Part shown: positions 28,178-36,167 of the stretch, piece after piece
How positions within the stretch are numbered: the first letter of the stretch is position 1
Layout: each line of letters starts with the position of its first letter
From: Pseudomonas sp. RGM2987
GTDB taxonomy: Bacteria > Pseudomonadota > Gammaproteobacteria > Pseudomonadales > Pseudomonadaceae
Length of the DNA: 46,132 nucleotides
Direction: 5' to 3'
Assembly (NCBI RefSeq): GCF_022952855.1
Contig: NZ_JALJDX010000184.1
Location: forward strand, 1-46,132
The notes under the pieces: generated by a model
Databases searched by the model: none
Told to the model about the DNA's origin: nothing
Seen by the model: only the letters and a program-made list of their open reading frames with translations
Translations under genes and position numbers: made by a program

Positions 28178-29401
28178 ATGGAATTGCGTGCAGATCTGCT
28201 GATTGTCGGCGCCGGTATGGTCGGCAGCGCCCTGGCGCTGGCCCTACAGGGCAGTGGCTTGCAAGTACTGCTGCTCGACGGCAGCCCGATGAGCGTCAAA
28301 CCGTTCGATGTCCAGGCTGCGTTCGAGCCGCGGGTCAGTGCCCTGTCTGCCGCCAGCCAGCGAATTCTCGAACGCCTGGGCGTGTGGGAGGGGATTACCG
28401 CCCGACGCGCCAGTCCCTACACCGACATGCACGTCTGGGACGGCAGCGGCACCGGGCAGATCCACTTTTCGGCCGCCAGCCTGCATGCCGAGGTGCTCGG
28501 ACACATCGTCGAGAATCGCGTGGTGCAGGATGCTTTGCTGGACCGTCTGCATGACTGCGACCTCGGCCTGTTGGCCAATGCACGGCTGGAACAGATGCGC
28601 CGCTCCGGTGACGACTGGCTGCTGACCCTGGCCGATGGTCGTACTTTACGGGCACCGCTGGTGATCGCCGCCGACGGCGCGAACTCCGCCGTGCGCCGGC
28701 TGACGGGCGTCGCCACCCGCGAATGGGATTACCTGCACCACGCCATCGTCACCAGCGTGCGCAGCACCCAACCCCATCGAATGACTGCCTGGCAGCGTTT
28801 CACCGACAACGGTCCGCTGGCGTTCCTGCCGTTGGAGCGCGATGGCCAGAAGGATTGGTGCTCGATCGTCTGGTCCACCACGCCCGGCGAGGCACAGCGC
28901 TTGATGGCGCTTGAGGACGGTGAATTTTGCAGCGAGCTGGAGCGGGCTTTTGAAGGTCGGCTCGGTAGCGTCCTGGCCGCCGACCCGCGCCTGTGCGTGC
29001 CACTGCGCCAGCGCCACGCCAAGCGCTACGTGGCCGAAGGGCTGGCGCTGGTCGGCGATGCGGCCCACACCATTCACCCGTTGGCCGGGCAGGGGGTGAA
29101 CCTGGGTTTCCTCGACGCCGCCGTGCTGGCCGAAGTGCTGTTGCAGGCAGCAGAGCGGGGTGAGCGGCTGGCGGAGGTGAAGGTGTTGAGCCGCTACGAG
29201 CGCCGCCGCATGCCGCATAACCTGGCGCTGATGGCGGCGATGGAAGGTTTCGAGCGCTTGTTCCAGGCCGATCCGTTGCCGGTGCGCTGGTTGCGCAACA
29301 CCGGGTTGAAGCTGGTGGATCGCATGCCTGAAGCCAAGGCGCTGTTTGTGCGTGAGGCGCTGGGGTTGATCGGGGATCTGCCGGAGCTGGCCAAGGCCTG
29401 A
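28178..29401 (+). CDS. ubiI: UbiH/UbiF/COQ6-family FAD hydroxylase, likely UbiI (VisC)
   Basis: A 407-residue paralogue of the preceding protein. FAD motif LLIVGAGMVGSALALALQGS, VIAADGANSAVRRLTGVATR, and GDAAHTIHPLAGQGVNLGFL. In E. coli UbiI adds the C5 hydroxyl early in ubiquinone synthesis; position after ubiH supports that role, but pseudomonad paralogues differ in regiospecificity, so the symbol is a positional inference. ATG 28178 follows AGGCTTAAAGC; the 61-bp gap after ubiH keeps it in the same transcription unit. REP sequences follow the stop. Confidence 0.85.
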   Translation: MELRADLLIVGAGMVGSALALALQGSGLQVLLLDGSPMSVKPFDVQAAFEPRVSALSAASQRILERLGVWEGITARRASPYTDMHVWDGSGTGQIHFSAASLHAEVLGHIVENRVVQDALLDRLHDCDLGLLANARLEQMRRSGDDWLLTLADGRTLRAPLVIAADGANSAVRRLTGVATREWDYLHHAIVTSVRSTQPHRMTAWQRFTDNGPLAFLPLERDGQKDWCSIVWSTTPGEAQRLMALEDGEFCSELERAFEGRLGSVLAADPRLCVPLRQRHAKRYVAEGLALVGDAAHTIHPLAGQGVNLGFLDAAVLAEVLLQAAERGERLAEVKVLSRYERRRMPHNLALMAAMEGFERLFQADPLPVRWLRNTGLKLVDRMPEAKALFVREALGLIGDLPELAKA

Positions 29402-29426
29402 GACCTGGGGTGAGGCTTATGGCCTC

Positions 29427-29519
29427 ATCGCGAGCAAGCTCGCTCCCACAATGGATCTTCAGCGAACACATAATCTGTGCCCGACAGAGAACCCTGTGGG
29501 AGCGGGCCTGATCGCGATA
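29427..29519. repeat. Divergent REP inverted pair
   Basis: ATCGCGAGCAAGCTCGCTCC(CACA) and its partner TGTGGGAGCGGGCCTGATCG(CGAT) are recognisable members of the GCGAGCAAGCCCGCTCCCACA type, but carry substitutions in both arms. Located 26 bp after the ubiI stop. Confidence 0.82.
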
Positions 29520-29599
29520 GGATCACCCGGTTACCACGCCATCCCCTTATTGCAACATTTGGAAATGTGTCCGCCCACTGTTCGATTGAGAAGCCAAAT

Positions 29600-29618
29600 G
29601 TGAGTCCTTATCATTTGC
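29600..29618 (-). promoter_or_regulatory. Possible Fur box before the iron-binding protein gene
   Basis: Minus strand GCAAATGATAAGGACTCAC agrees with the 19-bp Fur consensus GATAATGATAATCATTATC at 12 positions, with the left half (AATGATAA) intact. It lies 31 bp upstream of the ATG. A moderate match only. Confidence 0.35.
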
Positions 29619-29648
29619 GCACTTTCACCGTCCGAGAGACCGCTCCCC

Positions 29649-30653
29649 ATGTTGGCACCCAAGCGCCTGCTGTCCGCCCTCGCCTTGACCCTGATCGGCT
29701 CCACGCTCGCCCAGGCCGCCGACGAGGTGGTGGTCTACTCCTCGCGTATCGATGAGTTGATCAAACCGGTCTTCGATGCCTACACCAGGAAAACCGGCGT
29801 AGCGGTGAAGTTCATCACCGACAAGGAAGCCCCGTTGATGCAGCGGATCAAGGCCGAAGGCGAAAATGCCACCGCCGACCTGCTGCTCACCGTCGACGCT
29901 GGTAACCTCTGGCAGGCTGAGCAGATGGGGATTCTCCAGCCGTTCAGCTCGCCGGTGATCGACGCCAACATCCCGCCCCAATACCGCGCCTCGTCCCACG
30001 CCTGGACCGGCTTGAGCCTGCGGGCGCGGACCATTGCCTACTCGACCGACCGGGTCAAGCCGGGCGAGCTGAGTACCTACGAAGCCCTGGCAGGTGACGC
30101 ATGGGAAGGCCGCCTGTGCCTGCGCACCTCGAAGAAGGTCTATAACCAGTCCCTGACCGCGACCCTGATCGAAACCCACGGCGCCCAAAAAGCCGAGGAG
30201 ATCCTTCAGGGTTGGGTCAGGAACCTGTCCACCGACGTGTTCTCCGACGACACCGCGCTGCTTGAGGCGATCAACGCCGGGCAATGCGACGTCGGTATCG
30301 TCAACACCTATTATTACGGCCGCCTGCACCAGCAGAAGCCGGACCTGAAGGTCAAGCTGTTCTGGCCGAACCAGGCGGATCGCGGCGTGCACATCAACCT
30401 GTCGGGCATCGGCCTGACCCAACATGCACCGCATCCGCAAGCTGCAAAAAAGCTGGTGGAATGGATGACCACGCCTGAGGCACAAAGTATCTTCGCCGAC
30501 GTGAACCAGGAATTCCCGGCCAACCCGAACGTCGCGCCGTCCAAGGAAGTGGCTGCCTGGGGGACGTTCAAGGCTGACACCTTGCCGGTGGAAGTGGCCG
30601 GCAAGCGCCAGGCCGAGGCCATTCGCATGATGGATCGGGCCGGCTGGCGTTGA
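29649..30653 (+). CDS. Periplasmic Fe(3+)-binding protein of an iron ABC importer (FbpA/FutA type)
   Basis: A 334-residue exported protein. Signal peptide [20 protein letters not shown], cleaved near AQA-AD; the mature start [20 protein letters not shown] is characteristic of ferric-binding proteins. The tyrosine cluster [10 protein letters not shown] near residue 220 provides iron ligands, as in FbpA. The permease gene follows after 217 bp, split by a REP-like element. A weak Fur-box match precedes the gene. No ATP-binding subunit is adjacent. Iron specificity is a family inference. Confidence 0.9.
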   Translation: MLAPKRLLSALALTLIGSTLAQAADEVVVYSSRIDELIKPVFDAYTRKTGVAVKFITDKEAPLMQRIKAEGENATADLLLTVDAGNLWQAEQMGILQPFSSPVIDANIPPQYRASSHAWTGLSLRARTIAYSTDRVKPGELSTYEALAGDAWEGRLCLRTSKKVYNQSLTATLIETHGAQKAEEILQGWVRNLSTDVFSDDTALLEAINAGQCDVGIVNTYYYGRLHQQKPDLKVKLFWPNQADRGVHINLSGIGLTQHAPHPQAAKKLVEWMTTPEAQSIFADVNQEFPANPNVAPSKEVAAWGTFKADTLPVEVAGKRQAEAIRMMDRAGWR

Positions 30654-30703
30654 GTCTTTCCCACAAACGCAGGCAACACAAACATAGGGATTTGAAATGA
30701 TCC

Positions 30704-30811
30704 TGTGGCGAGGGAGCTTGCTCCCGCTGGGCTGCGTAGCAGCCCCTGTCCTGCGAGCATTCCGCACTGGAGCGCCTGTCCGGTCAAGCGCAAGCGAGCT
30801 GCTTCGCCACA
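30704..30811. repeat. REP pair with an eroded right arm between iron-importer genes
   Basis: The left arm TGTGGCGAGGGAGCTTGCTC is intact with GGGCTGCGTAGCAGCCC beside it. The right arm reads GCGCAAGCGAGCTGCTTCGC(CACA) instead of the expected GCGGGAGCAAGCTCCCTCGC. It sits inside the transcription unit between the binding protein and permease, where such elements can stabilise the upstream mRNA segment. Confidence 0.78.
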
Positions 30812-30870
30812 GGTGATTCCATGCAGCTCCACGCCTAACATGGGCACATTGACCTGAACGAGCGTCCCCC

Positions 30871-32487
30871 TTGACCCACACCGTCCAACGCCGCTGGTAT
30901 CCGCTGGCCTTCGTCATCGCCGCGTTGGTGCTGCTGCCCCTGAGTGTCCTGCTGCTGTCCTGGCAAAGCGTCGATCAACAGATCTGGTCCCACCTGTGGG
31001 ACACGCAAATGCCACGGCTGCTGGGCAACACGCTCACGTTGATCATGGGTGTGGGCGTTGGCGTGACATTGCTGGGGGTCAGCCTCGCCTGGCTTACCAG
31101 CCTGTGTGAGTTCCCGGGCCGGCGTTGGCTCGACTGGGCGTTGATGCTGCCGTTTGCGATCCCGGCCTACGTGCTGGCGTTTGTCTTCGTCGGCCTGCTG
31201 GATTTCGCCGGCCCGGTGCAAACCCTGCTGCGTGAAGGGTTCGGCAACGACCTGCGCCTGCCTCGGGTGCGGTCCACGGGCGGGGTGATCCTGGTACTGG
31301 TCCTGGTCTTTTACCCTTATGTTTATCTGCTGGCGCGCACGGCATTCCTGGCCCAGGGCAAAGGGCTGATGGAAGCGGCCCGGGTGCTCGGGCAATCACC
31401 CTGGCAGGCGTTCTGGCGCGTGGCCCTGCCGATGGCCCGGCCAGCCATTGGCGCCGGCGTGGCGTTGGCGCTGATGGAGACCCTGGCGGATTTCGGCGCG
31501 GTATCGGTGTTCAACTTCGATACCTTCACCACCGCCATCTACAAGACCTGGTACGGCTTCTTCAGTCTTTCCAGTGCTGCGCAGCTGGCCAGCCTGCTGC
31601 TGCTCGCGGTGATGCTGGTGCTGTATGGCGAGCGTCGGGCCCGTGGTGCCCAGCGCGCCAGCAACGAACGTCCACGGGCCCAGGCCTTGTACGTATTGCG
31701 CGGGCTCAAGGCGCTGGCGGCCAGCGCTTGGTGCTTGCTGGTATTCGCCTGCGCATTTGTCATCCCCATGGTGCAACTGGTGGTGTGGTTCTGGCAGCGC
31801 GGTCGCTTCGATCTGGACGAGCGTTATGCCGGGCTGATTGCCCACACGCTTTACCTGGGAGGGCTGGCGGCGCTGATCACCGTCTGCGTCGCCTTGCTGC
31901 TGGCGTTCGCAAGGCGCCTGGCGCCGACCCGTCCGATTCGCGCCGCAGTGAGCCTGGCGAACCTGGGGTATGCCTTGCCCGGTTCGGTGTTGGCGGTGTC
32001 GATCATGCTTGCGTTCAGCTATCTGGACCGTGAGCTGGTGATCCCGCTGTCGACCCTGTTCGGTGGTGCGGGCAAACCATTGTTGCTAGGGAGCCTGTCG
32101 GCGTTGCTGCTGACCTATCTGGTGCGCTTTATGGCCGTGGCCTACGGCCCGCTGGAAAGCAGCCTGGCGCGCATTCGCCCATCACTGCCTGAAGCTGCGC
32201 GGAGTCTAGGGGTCAGTGGGCCGCGATTGTTTTTCAAGGTGTATCTTCCGTTGCTGTTACCCGGCACGTTGAGCGCGGCATTGCTGGTGTTTGTCGATGT
32301 GCTCAAGGAAATGCCCGCGACCTTGCTGATGCGTCCATTCGGCTGGGACACGCTGGCGGTGCGGATCTTCGAAATGACCAGCGAAGGGGAGTGGGCCCGG
32401 GCCGCGCTCCCGGCGTTGACGCTGGTACTGGTGGGACTGGTGCCGGTCATCGGATTGATACGACGTTCAGCCCATCAAAACAGTTAG
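30871..32487 (+). CDS. Iron(III) ABC transporter permease (FbpB/SfuB type)
   Basis: A 538-residue inner-membrane protein made of two homologous six-helix permease halves. EAA loops are LMEAARVLGQSPWQAFWRVA (first half) and LPEAARSLGVSGPRLFFKVY (second half). The only plausible start is TTG 30871 (MTHTVQRRWYPLAFVIAALV), because an in-frame TGA lies 21 bp upstream; a weak SD-like GAACGAGCG precedes it. It works with the binding protein 217 bp upstream; the ATPase must be elsewhere. gcvT follows after 96 bp, probably with its own promoter. Confidence 0.9.
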   Translation: MTHTVQRRWYPLAFVIAALVLLPLSVLLLSWQSVDQQIWSHLWDTQMPRLLGNTLTLIMGVGVGVTLLGVSLAWLTSLCEFPGRRWLDWALMLPFAIPAYVLAFVFVGLLDFAGPVQTLLREGFGNDLRLPRVRSTGGVILVLVLVFYPYVYLLARTAFLAQGKGLMEAARVLGQSPWQAFWRVALPMARPAIGAGVALALMETLADFGAVSVFNFDTFTTAIYKTWYGFFSLSSAAQLASLLLLAVMLVLYGERRARGAQRASNERPRAQALYVLRGLKALAASAWCLLVFACAFVIPMVQLVVWFWQRGRFDLDERYAGLIAHTLYLGGLAALITVCVALLLAFARRLAPTRPIRAAVSLANLGYALPGSVLAVSIMLAFSYLDRELVIPLSTLFGGAGKPLLLGSLSALLLTYLVRFMAVAYGPLESSLARIRPSLPEAARSLGVSGPRLFFKVYLPLLLPGTLSAALLVFVDVLKEMPATLLMRPFGWDTLAVRIFEMTSEGEWARAALPALTLVLVGLVPVIGLIRRSAHQNS

Positions 32488-32583
32488 GTGCCAGTCCTAC
32501 ATCGTGCGGCTACAATGCGCGGCATTCGGTGCGGTCCGTCTGTCGGACGTGCGCACCTTCGCCAAGCCCGGAAGGAGAAACCC

Positions 32584-33666
32584 ATGGGACAGCGTACGCC
32601 TCTGTATGACCTTCATCTCGCCCTTGGCGCGAAGATGGTCGATTTTGGCGGTTGGGATATGCCTCTACATTACGGCTCGCAAGTCGAGGAGCACCATCAG
32701 GTGCGACGCGACTGCGGTGTGTTCGATGTTTCCCACATGACCGTAATCGACGTGACGGGCCCCCAGGCCAAGGTCTGGCTACAGCGCCTGCTGGCCAACG
32801 ACGTAGACCGCTTGCAGGACACAGGACGTGCCTTGTACAGCACCATGCTCACTGAGCGCGGCGGCATCGTCGACGACATGATCATCTATCGTGTCGACGA
32901 CGGCTATCGGCTGGTCTTCAATGCCTCGACCCGCGATCAGGACCTGGCCTGGATGCAGGCACAGCTCGGCGAGTACGCCGTGCAATTGCACGAGCGCCCC
33001 GAGCTGGCGATGCTGGCGATCCAGGGCCCTCAGGCCCGGCATAAAATCGCCGAACTGGTCAGCCAGTCCCGCAGCCAGTTGATCCAGCAACTCAAGCCTT
33101 TCGAAGGGCGCGCCGATGGCGACTGGTTCATCGCCCGTACCGGCTACACCGGCGAAGATGGCCTGGAAATTGTCCTGCCGGCCCACGAAGCCCCGAGTTT
33201 CTTCAACGACCTGGTGGGAGCCGGCATCTCTCCCATCGGCCTCGGCGCCCGTGACACGCTGCGTCTGGAGGCTGGCATGAATCTGTATGGCCAGGACATC
33301 CACCAGGACGTTTCGCCGCTGGCTTCGAACATGGCCTGGAGCATCGCCTGGGAGCCGGCAAGTCGTCAGTTCATCGGCCGCACTGCGCTGGAAGCCGAGC
33401 TGGCGGCCGGTGTGCAATACAAACTGGTCGGCCTGGTGCTGGAAGAGCGCGGCGTCCTGCGTGCCCATCAGGTGGTCCGTATCGCCAATGTTGGCGAAGG
33501 GGAGATCACCAGTGGTAGTTTTTCTCCTACGCTTAGCAAGTCAATCGCCCTGGCACGGGTGCCGATGGCGACCGCTGACCGTGCCGAGGTAGAAATTCGT
33601 GGCAAGTGGTACCCGGTGCGAGTGGTCAAGCCGACCTTCGTGCGTCATGGCAAAACCCTGATCTAA
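32584..33666 (+). CDS. gcvT: Aminomethyltransferase, glycine cleavage T protein
   Basis: Tetrahydrofolate-dependent T protein releasing ammonia from the aminomethyl-lipoyl H protein; 360 residues. Begins MGQRTPLYDLHLALGAKMVD; conserved HQVRRDCGVFDVSHMTVIDV, RTGYTGEDGLEIVLP and the C-terminal GEITSGSFSPTLSKSIALAR. ATG 32584 has AAGGAG eight bases upstream; the longer frame from 32488 is UTR. A TACAAT -10-like box at 32511 could start a separate transcript. gcvH follows after 54 bp. Confidence 0.96.
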   Translation: MGQRTPLYDLHLALGAKMVDFGGWDMPLHYGSQVEEHHQVRRDCGVFDVSHMTVIDVTGPQAKVWLQRLLANDVDRLQDTGRALYSTMLTERGGIVDDMIIYRVDDGYRLVFNASTRDQDLAWMQAQLGEYAVQLHERPELAMLAIQGPQARHKIAELVSQSRSQLIQQLKPFEGRADGDWFIARTGYTGEDGLEIVLPAHEAPSFFNDLVGAGISPIGLGARDTLRLEAGMNLYGQDIHQDVSPLASNMAWSIAWEPASRQFIGRTALEAELAAGVQYKLVGLVLEERGVLRAHQVVRIANVGEGEITSGSFSPTLSKSIALARVPMATADRAEVEIRGKWYPVRVVKPTFVRHGKTLI

Positions 33667-33720
33667 CCTTTTCTTGCGGCAGGTGGCTTGCCGCTGACAC
33701 TTCTCTTGAGGACACAGAAT

Positions 33721-34104
33721 ATGAGCGATATCCCTGCCGAACTGCGTTTCGCCGAAAGCCACGAGTGGGCACGCCTGGAGGCTGACGGCACCGTCACCGT
33801 AGGCATCAGCGACCACGCGCAGGAAGCCTTGGGTGATGTGGTGTTTGTCGAGCTGACCGAGGTCGGCAAGGTCTTTGCCGCGGGTGATCAGGCCGGAGTC
33901 GTGGAGTCGGTCAAGGCTGCTTCCGATATCTATTCCCCGATTGCGGGTGAAGTGATCGCGATCAACGAAGAACTGGGCGGCGCGCCGGAGTTGCTCAACT
34001 CTGATCCGTACGGCGCCTGGATCTTCAAGCTCAAGCCAAGCGACAAGGCCGAGCTGGACAAGTTGCTGGATGCGGCGGGTTACCAGGCTGCCATCGGCGA
34101 GTGA
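33721..34104 (+). CDS. gcvH: Glycine cleavage system H protein
   Basis: A 127-residue lipoyl carrier of the glycine cleavage complex. Lipoylation site Lys65 in [16 protein letters not shown]-terminus [23 protein letters not shown] 33721 is the conventional start, with TTGAGGACA upstream. The P and L proteins are not next to it: the following DNA is a REP pair and an opposing DUF2388 gene. Confidence 0.97.
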   Translation: MSDIPAELRFAESHEWARLEADGTVTVGISDHAQEALGDVVFVELTEVGKVFAAGDQAGVVESVKAASDIYSPIAGEVIAINEELGGAPELLNSDPYGAWIFKLKPSDKAELDKLLDAAGYQAAIGE

Positions 34105-34112
34105 CTCAAAAC

Positions 34113-34203
34113 CTGTGGGAGCGGGCTTGCTCGCGAAAGCGGTGTGTCAGTTAACGGATTTGTTGTTGATCCACCGCGTTCGCGAGCAAGCCCGCTCCCA
34201 CAA
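34113..34203. repeat. REP inverted pair (GCGAGCAAGCCCGCTCCCACA type) after gcvH
   Basis: CTGTGGGAGCGGGCTTGCTC(GCGAA) and TTCGCGAGCAAGCCCGCTCC(CACA) form perfect inverse arms around about 42 bp. Convergent 3' gap between gcvH and the DUF2388 gene. Confidence 0.92.
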
Positions 34204-34232
34204 GATGGTGGATACAGTCTTTAATTGCAGGC

Positions 34233-34264
34233 AAAAAAATGCCGCTCAATCGAGCGGCATTTTT
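34233..34264 (-). terminator. Intrinsic terminator of the DUF2388 gene
   Basis: GCCGCTCAATCGAGCGGC forms a 7-bp stem (GCCGCTC/GAGCGGC) with a 4-base loop, flanked by AAAAAAAT and ATTTTT. On the minus strand the stem is followed by seven T residues, 15 bp after the stop codon; it may also work for plus-strand gcvH transcripts. Confidence 0.88.
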
Positions 34265-34278
34265 CTATCGGCTGGAAA

Positions 34279-34596
34279 TCAATCCTGGGCGACGGCGTTT
34301 TTCGCCAGGATCGCGTTGGCCAGTTCCATGTCGGTGGCTTGCAGGCCTGGGTTGTCGGCACGGACTTTCTGCATTGCCGCTTCCAGGTATGGTCCACGAA
34401 TGCCGCCGTCACTGGCGACGAAGCTGCCGGCGTCGTCCTGGGCGGCGACGATCAGCTTGTGATCCTTGAAGGTCAGGTAGGTCGAGCCGGTGGTCGCACC
34501 GGACGAAATGACGTTACGCCAAAACGTGTCGGCCATTGCCGAGCCAACGGGAAGCGACAGCAAGGCCAGGGTAGCGACAGCAAGTTTGAGACGCAT
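34279..34596 (-). CDS. DUF2388 family small exported protein
   Basis: A 105-residue protein with signal peptide MRLKLAVATLALLSLPVGSA, cleaved near AMA-DT. The mature domain TFWRNVISSGATTGSTYLTF, then DAGSFVASDGGIRGPYLEAA, matches DUF2388, a family nearly confined to Pseudomonas and often present in several copies. Start ATG 34594-34596; the GTG five codons upstream lacks better support. Function unknown; export to the periplasm or beyond is predicted from the signal peptide. Confidence 0.88.
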   Translation of the reverse strand: MRLKLAVATLALLSLPVGSAMADTFWRNVISSGATTGSTYLTFKDHKLIVAAQDDAGSFVASDGGIRGPYLEAAMQKVRADNPGLQATDMELANAILAKNAVAQD

Positions 34597-34664
34597 GATA
34601 GGTGACTCCACTGGGTTAACTACTCATTTTGAGCGTCGGCCACCCGGTTCAGTTCCATGACCTG

Positions 34665-35114
34665 TCAGTCATGGCGTTCCACCCTCAATACCGCGCCTTC
34701 CTGTGCAACCACCCTGACCCGAGTGCCCACCGGGGCTTCAGGGCCCTTTACCAGCCACACACCATCGGCCACCTTGATCTTGCCACGCCCGTCGACGATG
34801 GCTTCGTGTACCTGGAACGTCTTGCCTATCAGCTCCTGCCCACGCAGGTTCAGAAGCGGCTGGTCACTCTCGCGTATGGCGCTGCGCTGGCGGCGCCACC
34901 AGTAGAGCGCCGTCGCCATGGCGAACAGGCCAAACAGCAGGAACTGGAGCTCCCATGACAGCTGCGGGGCAAGGAACGTCAGCACGCCGACGGCTGCCGC
35001 GGCCATGCCGATCCACAGCAGGTACCCACCGGCACCGAATACTTCCAGGATCAGCAGGATGACGCCCAGCGCCAGCCAATCCCAATACGACAAGTGTTGC
35101 AGGAAAGACCACAT
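34665..35114 (-). CDS. NfeD family inner-membrane protein
   Basis: A 149-residue short NfeD (NfeD1b-like): hydrophobic N-terminal helices (LSYWDWLALGVILLILEVFG, YLLWIGMAAAAVGVLTFLAP) followed by a soluble OB-fold domain (NLRGQELIGKTFQVHEAIVD, IKVADGVWLVKGPEAPVGTR). It lies 9 bp after the SPFH gene on the same strand, the classic stomatin-NfeD pair, in which the two proteins form a membrane microdomain complex. Confidence 0.92.
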   Translation of the reverse strand: MWSFLQHLSYWDWLALGVILLILEVFGAGGYLLWIGMAAAAVGVLTFLAPQLSWELQFLLFGLFAMATALYWWRRQRSAIRESDQPLLNLRGQELIGKTFQVHEAIVDGRGKIKVADGVWLVKGPEAPVGTRVRVVAQEGAVLRVERHD

Positions 35115-35123
35115 GGGCGAGCC

Positions 35124-36044
35124 TCAGGCTTTCTTGCTGTCGAAGGTGGCCTTGACGATCTCGCCGATGCCACCAACCGCACCGATCACCTGACTGGCCT
35201 CCAGCGGCATCAGGATCACCTTGCTGTTGTTGGCCGAGGCCAGGCGGCCCAGGGCGTCGATATATTTCTGTGCGACGAAGTAGTTCACTGCCTGGACGTT
35301 GCCCTGGGCAATCGCCTCGGACACCACCTTGGTGGCGAGCGCTTCGGCTGCGGCTTGGCGTTCACGGGCCTCGGATTCGAGGAACGCGGCCTGGCGGCTG
35401 CCTTCGGCTTCGAGAATCTGCGCCTGCTTCTTGCCTTCGGCGGTGAGAATCGCCGAGGCCCGCAGGCCTTCGGCTTCCAGGATCTGGGCGCGCTTGATCC
35501 GTTCGGCTTTCATCTGCCCCGACATCGCGGCCATCAGGTCGGCCGGTGGGCTGATGTCCTTGATTTCGATCCGGGTGATCTTGATGCCCCACGGTGCGGT
35601 GGCTTCGTCGATGGTACGCAGCAGCTTTTCGTTGATGGCATCGCGCTGGCTCAGCATCGCATCCAGTTCCATCGAGCCGAGCACAGTGCGGATATTGGTT
35701 TGCAGCAGGTTGCGGATGGCATGTTCGAGGTTGTTGACCTCGTAGGCAGCCTGGGCCGTGTTGACCACTTGGAAGAAGCACACGGCATCGATTTGCACCG
35801 TGGCGTTGTCGGACGTGATGACTTCTTGCGGCGGGATGTCCAGCACGCTTTCCATCACGTTCATCTTGCGACCGATGCGGTCCATCACCGGAATGATGAT
35901 GTTCAGGCCGGGCTTGAGCGTGTTGGTGTAGCGCCCGAAGCGCTCGACGGTCCATTGATAGCCCTGGGGTACGACCTTGAAGCCCATGAGCAGGATGGCG
36001 ACCACCAGGGCGACGAATAATAAAAGTACGCTGCCGATTTGCAT
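35124..36044 (-). CDS. SPFH/band 7 stomatin-like membrane protein
   Basis: A 306-residue protein with one N-terminal membrane helix ([20 protein letters not shown]), the SPFH domain ([40 protein letters not shown]) and an Ala/Glu-rich coiled-coil ([40 protein letters not shown]). Similar to QmcA/stomatin. ATG 36042-36044 starts directly at the membrane helix; the frame upstream is intergenic. Paired with NfeD. Likely role: membrane protein quality control or microdomain scaffolding. Confidence 0.93.
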   Translation of the reverse strand: MQIGSVLLLFVALVVAILLMGFKVVPQGYQWTVERFGRYTNTLKPGLNIIIPVMDRIGRKMNVMESVLDIPPQEVITSDNATVQIDAVCFFQVVNTAQAAYEVNNLEHAIRNLLQTNIRTVLGSMELDAMLSQRDAINEKLLRTIDEATAPWGIKITRIEIKDISPPADLMAAMSGQMKAERIKRAQILEAEGLRASAILTAEGKKQAQILEAEGSRQAAFLESEARERQAAAEALATKVVSEAIAQGNVQAVNYFVAQKYIDALGRLASANNSKVILMPLEASQVIGAVGGIGEIVKATFDSKKA

Positions 36045-36167
36045 GACTGTTCCTTGTTCGGTTGATGACTTGATCCTGAGTGTAGGGCAATCGGCCATTC
36101 TCTTCGCTTGGGTTCCCTTCGGTTTGTTTGCAGAATCCTTCCATTCGCTGGCGGATGCGAGCAGGCC

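Noticed and set aside
32488..32583. Glycine riboswitch upstream of gcvT
   Set aside because: Only 96 bp and none of the tandem glycine-aptamer conserved blocks are visible; at most a weak -10 box (TACAAT at 32511).
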